The translations under genes were made by a program, and so were the position numbers. From Psilocybe azurescens (taxonomy: Eukaryota; Basidiomycota; Agaricomycetes; Agaricales; Agrocybaceae), in the NCBI GenBank assembly GCA_023853785.1, contig JAJIRX010000853.1, forward strand, positions 62,001 to 126,000: 64,000 nucleotides of DNA, read 5' to 3'. This document shows, one piece after another, positions 1-13,865 of the stretch. The notes under the pieces were generated by a model. The model was not told where the DNA came from. It saw nothing but the letters and a program-made list of their open reading frames with translations, and searched no databases. Numbering within the stretch: position 1 is the stretch's first letter; each line of letters begins with the position of its first letter.

Positions 1-125
1 AGACACATCGTCTAGCCTTCTCAGTGGCCTTCTGCATCTGGCAATTCCATTTGAGCCGACTGCCCATGTGGATCTCTAGGAGCTTGAAGTTGGACCTCCT
101 TGACCAATGTGCCATTGATTCGAGT
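1..125 (-). mobile_element. Possible LINE reverse-transcriptase remnant
   Basis: Read on the minus strand, the first 125 bases give a short open stretch containing KLLEIHMGSRLKWN followed by a lysine/alanine-rich segment. This resembles the conserved stretch just after the reverse-transcriptase core of non-LTR retrotransposons (usually LLGV/I.D..L.W, then a helix with KA.KA). The match is short and rests on pattern alone. The stretch is cut by the window edge and by stops downstream, so at best it is a dead fragment. Bases 126-882 show no convincing gene on either strand. Confidence 0.25.
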
Positions 126-882
126 CTAAAGAAATAAGACGCGAGACAACGCTCGAAGAGAGCACCGAAATCACTGTCTTAAGAGGTATGCCCCAAACTG
201 CCGAGGAACTGCCGGGATCAGCAGGGGAACATGAGGGCCCTCTGGGGTGCGGCGGGTAGCCAAGGACGAAGCAGCGGGTGACACAGGTCTCCTGAGTCAA
301 ACTGTATATACACATAGGTAGAAAGCCCAGGAAGGGACCTGCCCCTCAGAGTCTATAAAATAACTTTCACCTTGACCTTCCTAGATATACAAGCGTCCTC
401 TACTCATTGCATAATATTGGTTATTATGTGATTATTACGTACAGTATTTGGCGATTCTGGAAAATTTTCTCCCGGGTTCACAATTAATGGGTCCTGTATC
501 AACTTCAAGATATGTGTCTAGAAAGGCTAGAAAGAATACCTCGTACGATAGAGATGAAGTTCGCATATCATTGCCGATCTTTGTCTCTGTTTATCTTCGC
601 TCCATATTTAGTTTTGTGCTTACTTACTTTGGAAGTAATTTCTACCTTTGGACAATACAATGTACCCGAGTTTATTTTTGTTGTGAATAAATGATCCCCA
701 GTCATGACTGTCAAGTGGCCGTATTGGATGTAATATATGACGACTATCTGACCTTGTGTCGAGGACCTCGACAGAGACAACCCAAAGACAACCATGATTC
801 CATTTTGGCAGCTAAACCAACTTGAATACCAAACCCTTACATCTGGCTTACATATAGTTATGTTGAATTCAATGTTGCGCTT

Positions 883-2499
883 CAGTACCCGGATTTTCCT
901 GTTACAGTTCCATACGTTGGTCCATTCCTACCAAACATTCGTCGCAGGTCTTTGACGAGCTCTGCGGGCTGCTCATAAGCAGCAAAATGCCCTCCATGAT
1001 TGTGCTCTGATTCGAATACAAGATTCGGAGTCCTAGTCCACCTGTAGATGATCATCGGTCATTATTCAAGCGACAAATCAATTATCATAAAATGTACAAT
1101 CGTGGAACGTTGAAGATCTCTTTCGGAAAATACGAATACCCCATAGGGATTTTCGTTTTCTCCGGAGCTCGGTCCCCTGCTTTAACCATTTCGTAGTAGA
1201 CTCTCAGAGACGCAGCGGGGCCCGCAGAAGAGAACCAATAAATCGAAACCCAGGTGAGAACTACCGGAAGGGTGTCATTTATACCTTTAAGCTTTTCAAG
1301 AAAGGGGAAGGCAAAGATACCTTACCTTCATCGTCATCCCATGGATAAGAGTCACTCCAGTTAATCAACTTTTCATATATCCACGCCAGTAAACCAACGG
1401 GGGAGTCGGCCAGACTGTATCCAAGGGTTTGTGGTTGGGTTGATTGTTCTTCGAAATAACCAGTCCCTGATGTGAGGAACCATTGCGTGCGTTCGAGGCC
1501 AGCTTTCTCTGCAGGCGTGTACCGTGTTAAAAGGTTGATAAAATAGAGCCACGGCGACTGGGATAGATGAGGCGGCGTGATGCTAGCATAGTAGAGTCAG
1601 TATTGCTTAGATTTTACTGATTAAATAAAATTAATGCTTACTCTGGAAGACGGGCGTAGTTCGAATGCCAGGCTTTACTATGCTGTCCACCATAAAGCTT
1701 TGCAATTCTGCGTGTAACCTGCACAGCATAAGTGAGGGTGTGATAGGTAAAGGATGCTCGAGTTTACAAAAAGCCGATATCTCCTCCTTGAGTTACTGCA
1801 TTCGCAACTGTGAGTGTCAATTCACAGAGAGTTTGGTAGATCAAAACGTACCATATTCTTCGTATCCCAAGGATAACATGAGCTTATTACCGGTCTAAGG
1901 TCCTTGAGTTCGGTGAAGGGGTAAAAATAACCATGATTCACAATTTACCTCCGCATATTGCGAAATCTGGAATCCCTTTTACGCGGAGCATCAGAGAATC
2001 CATAGCCAGGTAAGCTAAGGACTACGACGTGAAAGCTTGGATGGTCGGGTGACGCTTCAGTCAGAAGAGGTAGAATCTTTCGGCCTTCAATGAAACTGCC
2101 TGGCCCTGCCCAGTTGTTAGAGTACAGTTTTGACATCTATATATGCGTCATAAACTCACAACCGTGAACGAAAAGAAGAGGAATGGCCCCTTCGACTTCA
2201 CTCCTCTTATGAACATAATGAATACCTAGCGTTCCAAAGCCATCGACATGAATATCAGTCTTGAATTGCGGCAGTTCTTCATTCAGTTGTCTTTCGTGTT
2301 TCCTCCAGTCATATCCGGCCTTCCACCGAGCGATTAGCCGCTGCATGTCAGCCAGTGGTACGCCGTAGTCGTGACCTGCATTCTCAAGCTCATCCGGAGT
2401 ATCGACAAGTGCAAGTTTCTCATGCAAAAGCTTTATCTTGTCATCTGGGACGTCGATTTTAAAAGCATTATCTGCAATGGGAAGGATAATTGAGGCCAT
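883..2499 (-). CDS. Epoxide hydrolase (EHN domain, alpha/beta-hydrolase)
   Basis: Probable microsomal-type epoxide hydrolase, which opens epoxides to diols in detoxification or secondary metabolism. The first exon (2137-2499, from ATG at 2499) is a classic N-terminal EHN domain ending at the oxyanion-hole motif FVHG. Later exons give PGSF, SLPGYGFSDAP, the nucleophile elbow QGGDIG (usually GGDWG), VTRRIAKLYGG, and near the end the catalytic histidine region HNHGGHFAAYEQP. The stop lies at 883-885. At least six introns are needed. With the only clear splice choice near 2100-2160, the usual HGWPGSF becomes HGPGSF, lacking Trp. The frame at SDAPRKRG needs one extra base in the run at 1974-1976. 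Family assignment is firm; substrate is unknown. Confidence 0.85.
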
Positions 2500-3091
2500 A
2501 AATCGTGGGGAAGTTAAAGAAGGGCTCGAATCAGAATTGTGGTGTCCCCTTTTATCTTATGCTCCCAACTTCTCTTTCGTATTGACGTTCCTTTGCGCCT
2601 AACTATCCCCAAAGAAGAGTGTCTTGATAGTCATCGGATCTCGGCACACGAAAGAGGCACTTCCTTGCATCATGCATGCGACCAGGCAACCTGAGAAGAG
2701 ACCCAAAAGAGCGCAAGAGTGCATAATACAATGATACATATGCTTTACAAGAACCAAGTTACTACTTGAACTTCCAGAATTTGAGGCCTTGAAGGTGAGA
2801 ATATGCTGCTGATTGCCGACATTCAAATACTTCGATCCAACTTCGGTCCCCAGCCTCGAGTGAGAACTCATATTTGGCTCAATTTCATTGCTTGCAAGGA
2901 TTTTAGGGAGGGTCGAAATTCTATACATCCCTGTCATCGCAGCATTTTAATATCCTTACATACGTGTGCCCCAAAGATAAGATATTCCCGCACCTTGCCA
3001 TATTGTTTTTGACAAGTAAGGCGTGGGCCACCAGCGGCGGCAATTCCCTCTAGTTATAGTCGGAACATAGTAAATAGGCGTGCTTTTGCAA
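2500..3091. other. Intergenic, no gene seen
   Basis: This is the 5' flank of the epoxide hydrolase gene and the 3' flank of MSH5. The open frames here (for example on the minus strand at 2599-2937) have low-complexity composition and no recognisable motif. They run across the obvious gene boundary, so I do not call them. Confidence 0.5.
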
Positions 3092-6000
3092 CTACGAATT
3101 ATTTGCGTCATTCATGACCCTGCCCAAAACCTTTCCAAGTTTTGTCTTGACCTGTTTCTCGTCATAATCTTTCTCCGACTTCAGATCCCACTCAAGGAAA
3201 CGACGACACACAGCCTCCGCATCTTCCAAATCAGCACGTTCGTCATCGGACATTCTCTCATCCAAAAGCAACCCCAGCTTGTGCGTCGTGAGAAGATATC
3301 TATTAATGCATTGAATGAATGAATTTCAGTATAAATAAAATTAGAAAGGGAGGACTGAACTGACGTGACATATTGAGCTCGTTCAACGATACGTGAAGGT
3401 ATACCGAATATGTGTGCACAATTTGCAGCATGGGAGTCCAGCGAAAGCCCCTCTGCAACTCTGCAAAACACATTGTGAATGGTCAATGGATGATAGTGCG
3501 CGGCAAGCCGGCTTTGAAAGAAAAACCTGTATAGGTATGTGATTTTTTTCTAGTGGCCTAAGAGTCCCAGAATCTCTTCCATCGTAAGAAGTGCTAGCAG
3601 AAGGACTGGCAGTGGTTGAAGAGCACCCAAGAGAACGAGGTTCCACACTTGCACCGGAGCTCGACGTGAACATGACCTGCATATGGCGGAATGACACGGG
3701 GACGCGTTCCGGGTCGAGAAGTTCCTCGTTAAACACGCCGTGGAAGTGAGTGGCAACCAGTACCTTTGGACAGTCGGAACCTCGTTTGAGAAGATGTCGA
3801 AGCACACCACAAAAAGACCTGCGCCATCTACGTCGCGGAAGTATGTAAGCTAGTGTAAGAGACAGACAGAGATAGGCAAAAGCCATTTCCAACAACGCTA
3901 GCAAGCCTTGGCCAAAAGAGACAACGCAGAGGCAACAAAGAATACAGGAGGAAGCACAGGAAAAAAGGTTGTCTCGTTTGGGCAGATAGAAGAAAGGTAA
4001 CGAGCCTGTTGAGAGTGTGCCTTTTCCGAATTCATCAAGAACGATCAAGGATCGAGAAGAGCAATTACGAAGGGCAAGAGAGACCTGAGCTAAATCAATC
4101 ATAAACGCTGACTGGACCTAGAAACGAATTCAACGAATCAATAATAATGATCGGCGATTGAGAACGGGCATGTGGACCACCAATCTAGGTGCACCACATG
4201 GTTGTCGTTGGGCAGCTTGAACACATTAATCACTTTTGAGACTGATTCTCGCGTAGTTACACGAGTAAATACTGATTATCAAAATTGTTAGCATAGAATA
4301 ATGTGTTCGAGATAGATAAACAACTCTTATCGACAATGCCTAACTTCGCAGATTCCGCTGAGACGAAACTAAAAAGAAATTAATAGTTATTGACTTCACA
4401 TAGGTACAATGCATACCAGCCAACCTCGAATTTGGTTTCAGAACATGAAGAAGAAGGTTCAATAAACATCGTACCTGGGCCATAATTTGAATTAGGGCTA
4501 TCTTATGGTGTATCAGAAAGGAATACGTATTAACAAGTATCCGACCTACCTGCTTCATGTAGACACTCTATAGAATGATACACAGTTAGTCAATAAACCA
4601 CGAACGTGGTGGGGCAGATAACGTACTTTCCCGCAGGCATTAGCACCTGTACAGAGCAACACACTGTTCCACTGTTTTCCGTCTTCCGGATACTCGGGAT
4701 TCGATCCGATTCCAGCCCCTCCAATGAGACGAGCATCATTGGGCACGAACGTGTCGACCACTCGTTCTTGAAGAGGATGCCTATGACCGGTTACGGTTAA
4801 AACGAGTCATCAGTATTTAATGAAGTTCAATACCTTCCCTGAGTGATTTCGATCAAGTTTTCTTGAATCATTTCAGGACGTCGATAATCGTATAGTCTAG
4901 AGGCTTCCCCGAAAGACAAGAGACAGTCAAGCTCTGCGCATACATCACATGCAGCTGTTATTTCTCCGACACAAACAAGAACCTCTTCTAGAAGTTCCTG
5001 GATTATTTCTAATTCTCTATCCACGATAGTTGAATGCAGGTCTCCGATGTGAACATCCAGATCTGTCCTAAAGCGTCACATTCTGGAGTACAGCCGACAA
5101 ACACGATGTTGCTCACCGTTCATTTCTTGAGATTTGAAATAGACGTTGGTACTTTGCAGAATTTAGCAAGGAATATCAATATCAACAGCCGTCACCTACT
5201 CTGATGAGAACTGAAAAAGAGGTTATAGAAAGCTCAAATGTCTATGTTGACCATGTTACGCACCTGGAATGTCCAGCCTTCGAGTGGTTGAATACCGGCT
5301 TCTCCTCGCCATTCTTCTGACATTGGAACGCATATGAGGTAGCCTGTAGTTTCCTTAATCACGGTGCCTCATGAATATGAACATCGATATTTACCCAGTT
5401 GGGGAAAGTAAACCACATTCAAACAAGTAGTATATTCGGCAGGGATGGTCTGGGAGATTTGTTCCGCAACATTTGACTTTTCCAGAACGGTTTAATGTAC
5501 GAAACCATAAGATGGCGAGCACTTGTGACTTACCAGAACAGAGTCAATACCGTGGTAAGTGAATTTTCGGTTGTCCAAATCTTCATCGATATGGGGTCGT
5601 ACACAGACCCTTTCGTGGCTGGAAGACTCTTCCCAGTCGATCTAGTACAAATCATTTATCTTCCGAAAGGTACGTGCTGGGCCACTTACTATGTCGTTAA
5701 CCTTTATACCAATTTCCCTGAATGTTGGGATATCTAATGCAGCAACAACCTGTCTCTTGTTCTTATTTTCCATTCACAAGAAATATGCTGTTTAAGGCCC
5801 ACCTTTTCAGGACCTCAACATGGCCTGGGTTATTCAACTCCGACAAAGAATCACGTAGCATAGTGACATGATAAGTGAACTGTTTACTTGGTCAAAAGAA
5901 GAATAAAGTCGACAGAAGGAACCGAAACAAACCTTAACCAGCCCTTGCCAGTCCGTCAGTCTGGCTTTGCCATCTTTCATCAGAGCCATGATATGGGGCA

Positions 6001-7543
6001 CGTTCTTGATGCCTTTGAGATGTTTATGCATCATATTGGCTGTCACAACATTTTCTGGCAGCACGAAACATTCTACTGCGTCATGACGAGCAGAAATTTC
6101 TGGAATCGAAAGGGATGGACGAAGCAACCAGGTTCGTAGAAGTGCACGTCCAGATGTAGTCTTCGTCCCGTTTAAAATACCTAGATATGAAAATCAGGCA
6201 AAGACAAGGCCGTAGACCCCAATACATACCGAACAACGACAATCCTTCCTTAGTTTTATCGGAATGCACAGAGGCATGACTTTCATTCTCAAACACTTGT
6301 AGCGATCTAAATCAAATCAGTAGTACGCACTACGATGGTAACGACACTATGAGGCTTACAGTAAGGCATCTGCGTTGATTTGCATTGCTTGGTCACTATA
6401 AAGGCGTAAGCTGACGACTTCCCAAAGGAGAAGAATCATACACAGAAAGAATTTCGATATCCCTGATATCTATTCCTCCAATCCCTTCGTCATCACAGTC
6501 ACTGAGTGCCTTTTCTCGTACGATATGATCAAGTAGAGCGCCGATCGAAGCCATCTGAGAATTGTTAGCTTTGATAAATAAAGATAATTTGCGAAGACCA
6601 TACACAAAGAGGAGAAAATTCGACAGATGTAAAGTTCGATAGCCTGATTGAGGCGTTCCACCTCCTTGCTGTAGGATCGCCTGTAATTTCTCGTCTAGAC
6701 CTCATGAAGTCATAAGCATTTTTAGGACGTAACGAGTGAGAATCAGGTTCGGAAGAAGGTGGTAAATCGTTCTCCTCTGCAGAAAAATGACTGAAGAGGC
6801 TCAGTCCGAGCAACCTATCACGTCCTCTGGATGCCACGAATTCTTTAAATGGACGGATCTGTAAAGTCCCATTGGCAGATTCCACTGTATTGCATCAATA
6901 ATATGCATATATGCAGCATTTGATAAGGTGAGCATACTTTGAGTATTAAGCATGTCAATAAAATCATCGTCAGCATGAGAGCTGGTCAACACGATGTCAG
7001 GGTTGACTTGTCCGAGCACTATGAAGTCAGGATTAAAATTTATCCTGTTGACGTTTTCAAGTTTGGAGTTGAGCCCTCACACATTCTAATCAGATCGAAG
7101 TGGCGCGTTTCTTGAGTGTCCTCCACTATATAAATGATTCTTTTGGTGGGCTCAAAGTACGCGCATCCAATCTTTCCACTTGACAAACAGCGTGCAGATT
7201 AGAAAGGAGACAAGGATAACCCAGCATTGATGAGGATATAACATAAACATACTTAGAGCACAGTGCTATTAAGCAAGTCTAAACAATTACATCCGTGAAG
7301 GTCAGAATGGAAGTTGATCTAATTGCCCGCACCGATGTTACTTACCTTTTCACCGGTCTCTGTTTCTTCTTCCGAACTTGTCTCAATATCTTGATTAGTA
7401 GAAGCAATCTGTCCTAATTTCCCTTCCCAGCGAACTCTTTTTCTTTGAGATCGCGCAGAAGGACTTGTTGAACGGGACGAAGCTTCAGATTCATCTTGGA
7501 CCGACTCCGAAACCTTCCGAAAAGTACGCCCGCGTTTCTGCAT
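3092..7543 (-). CDS. MSH5: MutS homolog 5, meiotic recombination protein
   Basis: MSH5 pairs with MSH4 to stabilise Holliday-junction intermediates during meiotic crossing-over. The start at 7543 (MQKRGRTFRKVSES) opens a charged, disordered N-terminus. Then come the connector-like part (CAYFEPTKRIIYIVED, QVNPDIVLTSSHAD), the lever region (RPKNAYDFM, GDPTARRWNASIRLSN, GGIDIRDIE, LSLFG, LRPSLSI, HDAVECF, HLKGIKNVPHIM) and the ATPase domain. The ATPase has Walker A GANACGKS near 4620, Walker B LIVLDEFGKGT near 4030, and VATHFHGVFNEELL. The C-terminus has YLYRVAEGLSLDSHAA and a charged helix ending ...MNDANNS at stop 3092-3094. It has many short introns. The seven-base T run at 3543-3549 has the wrong length for frame continuity, probably a sequencing fault. 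Domain order is complete, so I take the gene as functional. Confidence 0.93.
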
Positions 7544-8043
7544 TCTAGCAAAGGTGCAAGATCGATGCTGAAGTAGGCAAACGGAGTTCAGTTTGACGGA
7601 ATACTGGAGCAACGATCATGCATAAAAACAAGAAGTAAACTTAGAGCGAAATTAAAGAACCACTATTAGTGTGCATTGTTTGGTCCAAGCATCTAATTAC
7701 AGTAAAGTTGACGAGTACACTGTGTTCGAGTAAATCTGCAAAAAAGCGAAATATTATTCAATTGTACTACGTGTATGTTGGCAAAATAGGAAACTTTATT
7801 TAAATGGAACGGCATCAAACAAAGAGAAAATTATGCTGCAGGGAAAAAGGGTATCCTCAAACAGCCACAGCATTACTACAGTTTAGGATTTGTGGGATTT
7901 GTAAAGGTCAATATTGAGAGCAAGAAGAGAGCGGGGGAACAATCCAAAAACGAACAACAATAGGTAGGAGATTATAGATGTGGCAGAAATACATGAATGA
8001 GGGTGATCGATCAGTCTTGGACGATTTATCAGTGAATATGCGA
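7544..8043. other. Intergenic, AT-rich, no gene seen
   Basis: This holds the MSH5 5' flank and the 3' flank of the kinase gene. It is AT-rich, with no open frame carrying a recognisable motif. The MSH5 reading frame stays open upstream of the chosen Met to 7612, but that extension is not family-like. Confidence 0.5.
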
Positions 8044-10232
<2,189 letters not shown>

Positions 10233-10527
10233 AGGAATGGAGAGGGATTGGGCAAAGAATAAGAGGAAGTTAAGTTATAAAAGAAAGCCTGCTTTCGAAT
10301 AGTATCGCAGTGAGGTGGCAAAAGAGTGTGAGCCGACTTTATTCGGGTTTTTGTGGGTTGTCAGTTGATTGTCCAGTGTTCTCGTTGTCAGTGTTTGAAC
10401 TTTGAAACCCGCTTTTACGTTTCGGCATCTCCCAATCAGGGCTTTCGGACCAAAGCTTCCTCTCTCGCTCTTCGTCTCCACCGTCCATATAAGAAATGCC
10501 CTTCACCGTTACTCCTTAATCCCCGCC
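10233..10527. promoter_or_regulatory. Putative divergent intergenic promoter region
   Basis: This lies between the kinase start codon (minus strand) and the start of the doubtful hypothetical gene (plus strand). No clear TATA box or other defined site is seen. It is called regulatory only from its position. Confidence 0.3.
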
Positions 10528-11341
10528 ATGGACCACTCCAACCGGTTCAACCGGTCCTTCTTGGCTCTCACCGGCCTTCTGCACGATCTTTCCGACATAG
10601 ATGACCCCGTCGACAACCATCCAATGGAATGGAGGTGGCTTATCCAACAGGCTCTGGCAGCCGCTCCCTCATATTTCCACCCTCCTTGTCAGAAACGCTA
10701 ATGAGTCTGTCTCAATCGCAGCAAAAATATATACTACCGGCGTCGGATTGGAACTTCTCATCTGCTCCGATTTGATAGAAACCCGGACGGACATTATGCA
10801 TCGGCCACCCATCTCGGGCGTCAGAATGGAAGATATCCTGAAGTGACATCAACGGTATGTCCCATATTGACTTATTTGACTCTGGACGACTCATGCTTGC
10901 AGTGTGCAGCCTGTCTAACTTCAAAGAGCATGCTTTGTTAATTGAAGGTCTCCTGAGAGACTGGATAGCCCATATTCACGAGCCAGCCAGGTCGCCAGAA
11001 TTCATATCAAATCTGTATGTCGCCATCTGCTTAAACTCTGCTCCTTATCTCTTGCACTCCTTCGACCTCCAACACCCAAACATATCTGTTCGCTCAGGTG
11101 TTGAATAGCGCTAGCTTTGCGCATTCACTTCCACCGGGCAAATGATACTGACCGGCTTTTTCTTGCACTTACGGCAATCTGGAACAGTAGTTTTGTATCC
11201 GATAATCAGACATCAAAGCCTGTTATTAGGCTGCTGAACGAACTCTTTTGCAGTCAATGGCTCACCGTTCAAAAACTACCCGAGTTTACTCCAGGTCATT
11301 GGGAACACAAGCTCCATTCTATATCATACAAAATGTTATAA
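10528..11341 (+). CDS. Hypothetical protein, possibly degraded
   Basis: I do not recognise this gene. An ATG at 10528 opens MDHSNRFNRSFLALTGLLHD, and an intron (donor just after 10630, acceptor near 10699) joins it in frame to NANESVSIAAKIYTTGVGLE and RTDIMHRPPISGVRMEDILK. After another likely intron come NFKEHALLIEGLLRDWIAHI and EFISNLYVAICLNSAPYLLH. A further block near 11120-11341 reads RLFLALTAIWNSSF and LPEFTPGHWEHK. Amino-acid composition looks coding, but a stop follows MEDILK and the later joins do not stay in frame. Either it is a broken gene or homopolymer errors hide the frame. Around 11370-11440 an open stretch WLALSLILIWPTVF could add a membrane segment. Confidence 0.35.
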
Positions 11342-13131
11342 CTTGTCTTTCGTGGGTTGATCGTTGATCTCATGGACTTCTGGCTGGCGCTGTCCTTGAT
11401 CTTAATATGGCCAACCGTCTTTGTTCACTTTCGAGATAAGGTAGAGGCCACTATGAACCAGCACCTTTACGTAAGCAGATAACAGCCCACTATCCCTCGG
11501 CCACAAATGCTTTTCCCACATTTCTAAGACCACAGAATTAAAGCCTTTGATTGTTCATAAAACTTCCAGGAAACAGATTAAAAATTGAGCAACTTTTAAG
11601 AGTTATTGGTCATTTTTTTTAAAAAAAAAGTGTTTTTCGTGCTTTCCCGTTCATTCTACAACTTTTCAAAAATTTACCATCGACATTTTGCCGCGAATTT
11701 AGGGTTAGGGTTATTATGTAAGCTATCATAATAGGAAAATTGATGGCTGTCGGTCACAGCGGCATCATCTGCCGACCATCTCACATCAATCATACATCGT
11801 TTGAGCGGAGATTTATGATATCTAAGGCATAAAAATGGCTTCTAATGCATTTATTTGTGTCTAGTACAAGTGGAAATTTTTTTCCCCTTCATTGACACAG
11901 TTATCACCAGTAATAGCCTGTAAAATTTTTAATTTTTTCGAGGCCAACATTTTGCCGCTTGTGTAAGCGCTTATGTAAAGGTGCTGGTTCATCGTGGCCT
12001 CTACCTTATCTTGAACTCTTGCATACTGCTCTCTCCACGTTGATGCATTCTCCTCTCTTTTATATAGCTTTTTCGATATTGAAACTCATTCTTTTGAACA
12101 AGTTAACTGGTCGGCTCGATTCACCTTGTGTCTGTTCTTCCTTATCATCACGTACAAAGACAATCCACAACTCTTCTATCTTAACTGGCTCATGAAGCAG
12201 GGGTATCATGTGGATGCTTACTCTGAATAGGACATCACTGCATGGTATTTGTTTGCAGGACTCTCAAGAAGCACACCCAAACATGCGCGAGCCCCCTTAC
12301 GATTATCTTTCAATTTTTGCAAATCACAGAGATACCTGTTGCCCTCGATCCTGTGTCATTGCAACAGATGCGCCAGGTCTTCATTGATAGACATACATCC
12401 CTTTTCAACCTTCCCAATGCAACGAACCTATCAACAGAAATCGCGGAAGTTTTTGATATGCATCCCTCCCCTGCTCGGCTGCCCAGGATCGTCCACGTCC
12501 TGTACATTTTCCAATACATCTGGTGGGATCCATCACGGAAAATATTCAGGGAGATTTAATTTCGGTCTGCTGATGGGGTCCGATCCCTAAGTGCTGATTA
12601 CCATGTGTAGGTCTACTACCTAGTTATCGCGTCTTCGTCATAATGCTGTTCCGTCTGTTTTGACGGCGTCGATCTTCTGGGATTCACGCCTCATTCCCGA
12701 GATTCTATGATGGTTAAAACGCCTGCCTTTCCACAAGACGTCGCCATCTATTTGTTGACACATTTTCAGGAAAAACTCAACGAAAAATTCTCACCGCTCT
12801 GTACGCACCAATGTGGAGAAGACAAATCAAAGACATATTGCGCGTTTGTGCAAATATGCAACGCTCGTCCGCCGGCATTTTTTCGTTTGACTGAGATATC
12901 GAATGACATACACATCCATGACAATTGGGATATGTTCATTGGTTTCTGTCGATCTTGATGGCCGTATACTCCGTAGTATCGTACGATTTCGTACGACGAT
13001 GACTCCAATTAACGCGTCGAAGATCGGCTCCTATATCATCACTCGGTGTCAATTCAGCACCGCGTAGATTCGAACATTTTAGCGCTTAAAAATCATAGTA
13101 TTTATGTCGGCCTCCTCAGGCTTCCTCTCGA
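11342..13131. other. Gene-poor region with unassigned short open frames
   Basis: AT-rich DNA with long A/T runs near 11620 and 11880. A short interstitial telomere-type repeat (TTAGGG twice) lies at 11699-11710. The words ACATTTTGCCGC recur at about 11686 and 11949. Short open frames at 12242-12559 (ending IVHVLYIFQYIWWDPSRKIF) and 12707-12958 (with THQCGEDKSKTYCAFVQIC) look faintly protein-like. They match nothing I know and cannot be joined with confidence. They may be remnants of a decayed gene. Confidence 0.4.
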
Positions 13132-13865
13132 TAGAGAGGCTGGCAAACTATAAATTCGGTGATCTCGGTCGCTAGGCACAAATTTAAAGGGGAAGCTTTA
13201 ATTACATTCAGTCACAGCTACCTCCGTATTCCTAGTACAACATTGCCTGTATGCATAGATAACGGAAAGATTATTTAGATAACAGAACTCGCAAAGTAAT
13301 GGCAGGGTCTACTGTAGTTAGCTAATAAGAACTCCTTCCAACCTCCTGCACACCAAATTCCCTCTCCAACAGATGCTCAAATACACGAAATCTTCAAGTT
13401 TCTCGAACAACAGTTGGGAATACAGATGGGCGACATCATCACCTCCCTTCTCAATGATAAATATAGCGATCACCCGTTTTCCCACAGTGTTATTCAAGTT
13501 ATCAACTTCACTTTATGTGGCGATAAGTAATCCAAGGGATCCTTTCCCTTCACTGAGGGTCAAAGCCGCCTGTATCTGGCACCAACATCCCCTTTTCCTA
13601 AATTGCTTCTCTGTGAGACCGTGTATTTTCTTAATAGTCCATTTACTCGATGTAGTAGTTTCCGTATTCGTACTTGAAGTTGACCCCGGGTCCATTGTCG
13701 TCACTGCAAAACGGATGTCGAGATTCTTTGACGCGAATGTTGACGCGAGTTTTCGACCCCTATAATTGACTGTGACACCGACATTACCACATTGAGACTG
13801 AGATATCAAAAACTAATGTGCCTAGCGACCAAGTTCACTGAGTTCATGGTTTGCCAGCCTCTCTA
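13132..13865. mobile_element. Putative DNA transposon remnant with about 50-bp terminal inverted repeats
   Basis: The 17 bases at 13132-13148 (TAGAGAGGCTGGCAAAC) recur as an exact reverse complement at 13849-13865. The similarity continues inward for about 30 more bases with mismatches, ending in a shared GGTCGCTAGGCACA. This makes imperfect terminal inverted repeats of about 50 bases around a 734-bp unit. A TA lies at the outer end of each repeat, which could be a TA target duplication. Inside, the plus strand holds a short open frame (13375-13530). No transposase domain is evident, so the unit is non-autonomous or decayed. The repeat structure is seen directly; calling it a transposon is inference. 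Confidence 0.6.
13375..13530 (+). pseudogene. Protein fragment, possibly DUF6589-like
   Basis: This frame reads EIFKFLEQQLGIQMGDII, then SLLNDKYSDHPFSHSVIQ, and stops. The pattern of a helix followed by LG...GD.I..LL and a short HP segment resembles the N-terminus of the DUF6589-type proteins that are repeated in mushroom genomes. It lies inside the inverted-repeat unit, has no start of its own beyond an upstream splice-like CAACAG, and ends abruptly. It is most likely a gene fragment carried or left by a mobile element. The family match is from memory of the pattern and is weak. Confidence 0.25.

Noticed and set aside
3383..4102. Long minus-strand open frame as a separate protein
   Set aside because: It reads through MSH5 introns; only the parts with Walker B and the following helices are coding.
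6640..6700. Frameshift in MSH5 at GDPTARRWNASIRL
   Set aside because: The alternative frame (SYSKEVERLNQAIEL) also looks coding, but the first frame matches the family and splices correctly to MASIGALLDH, so no fault is needed.
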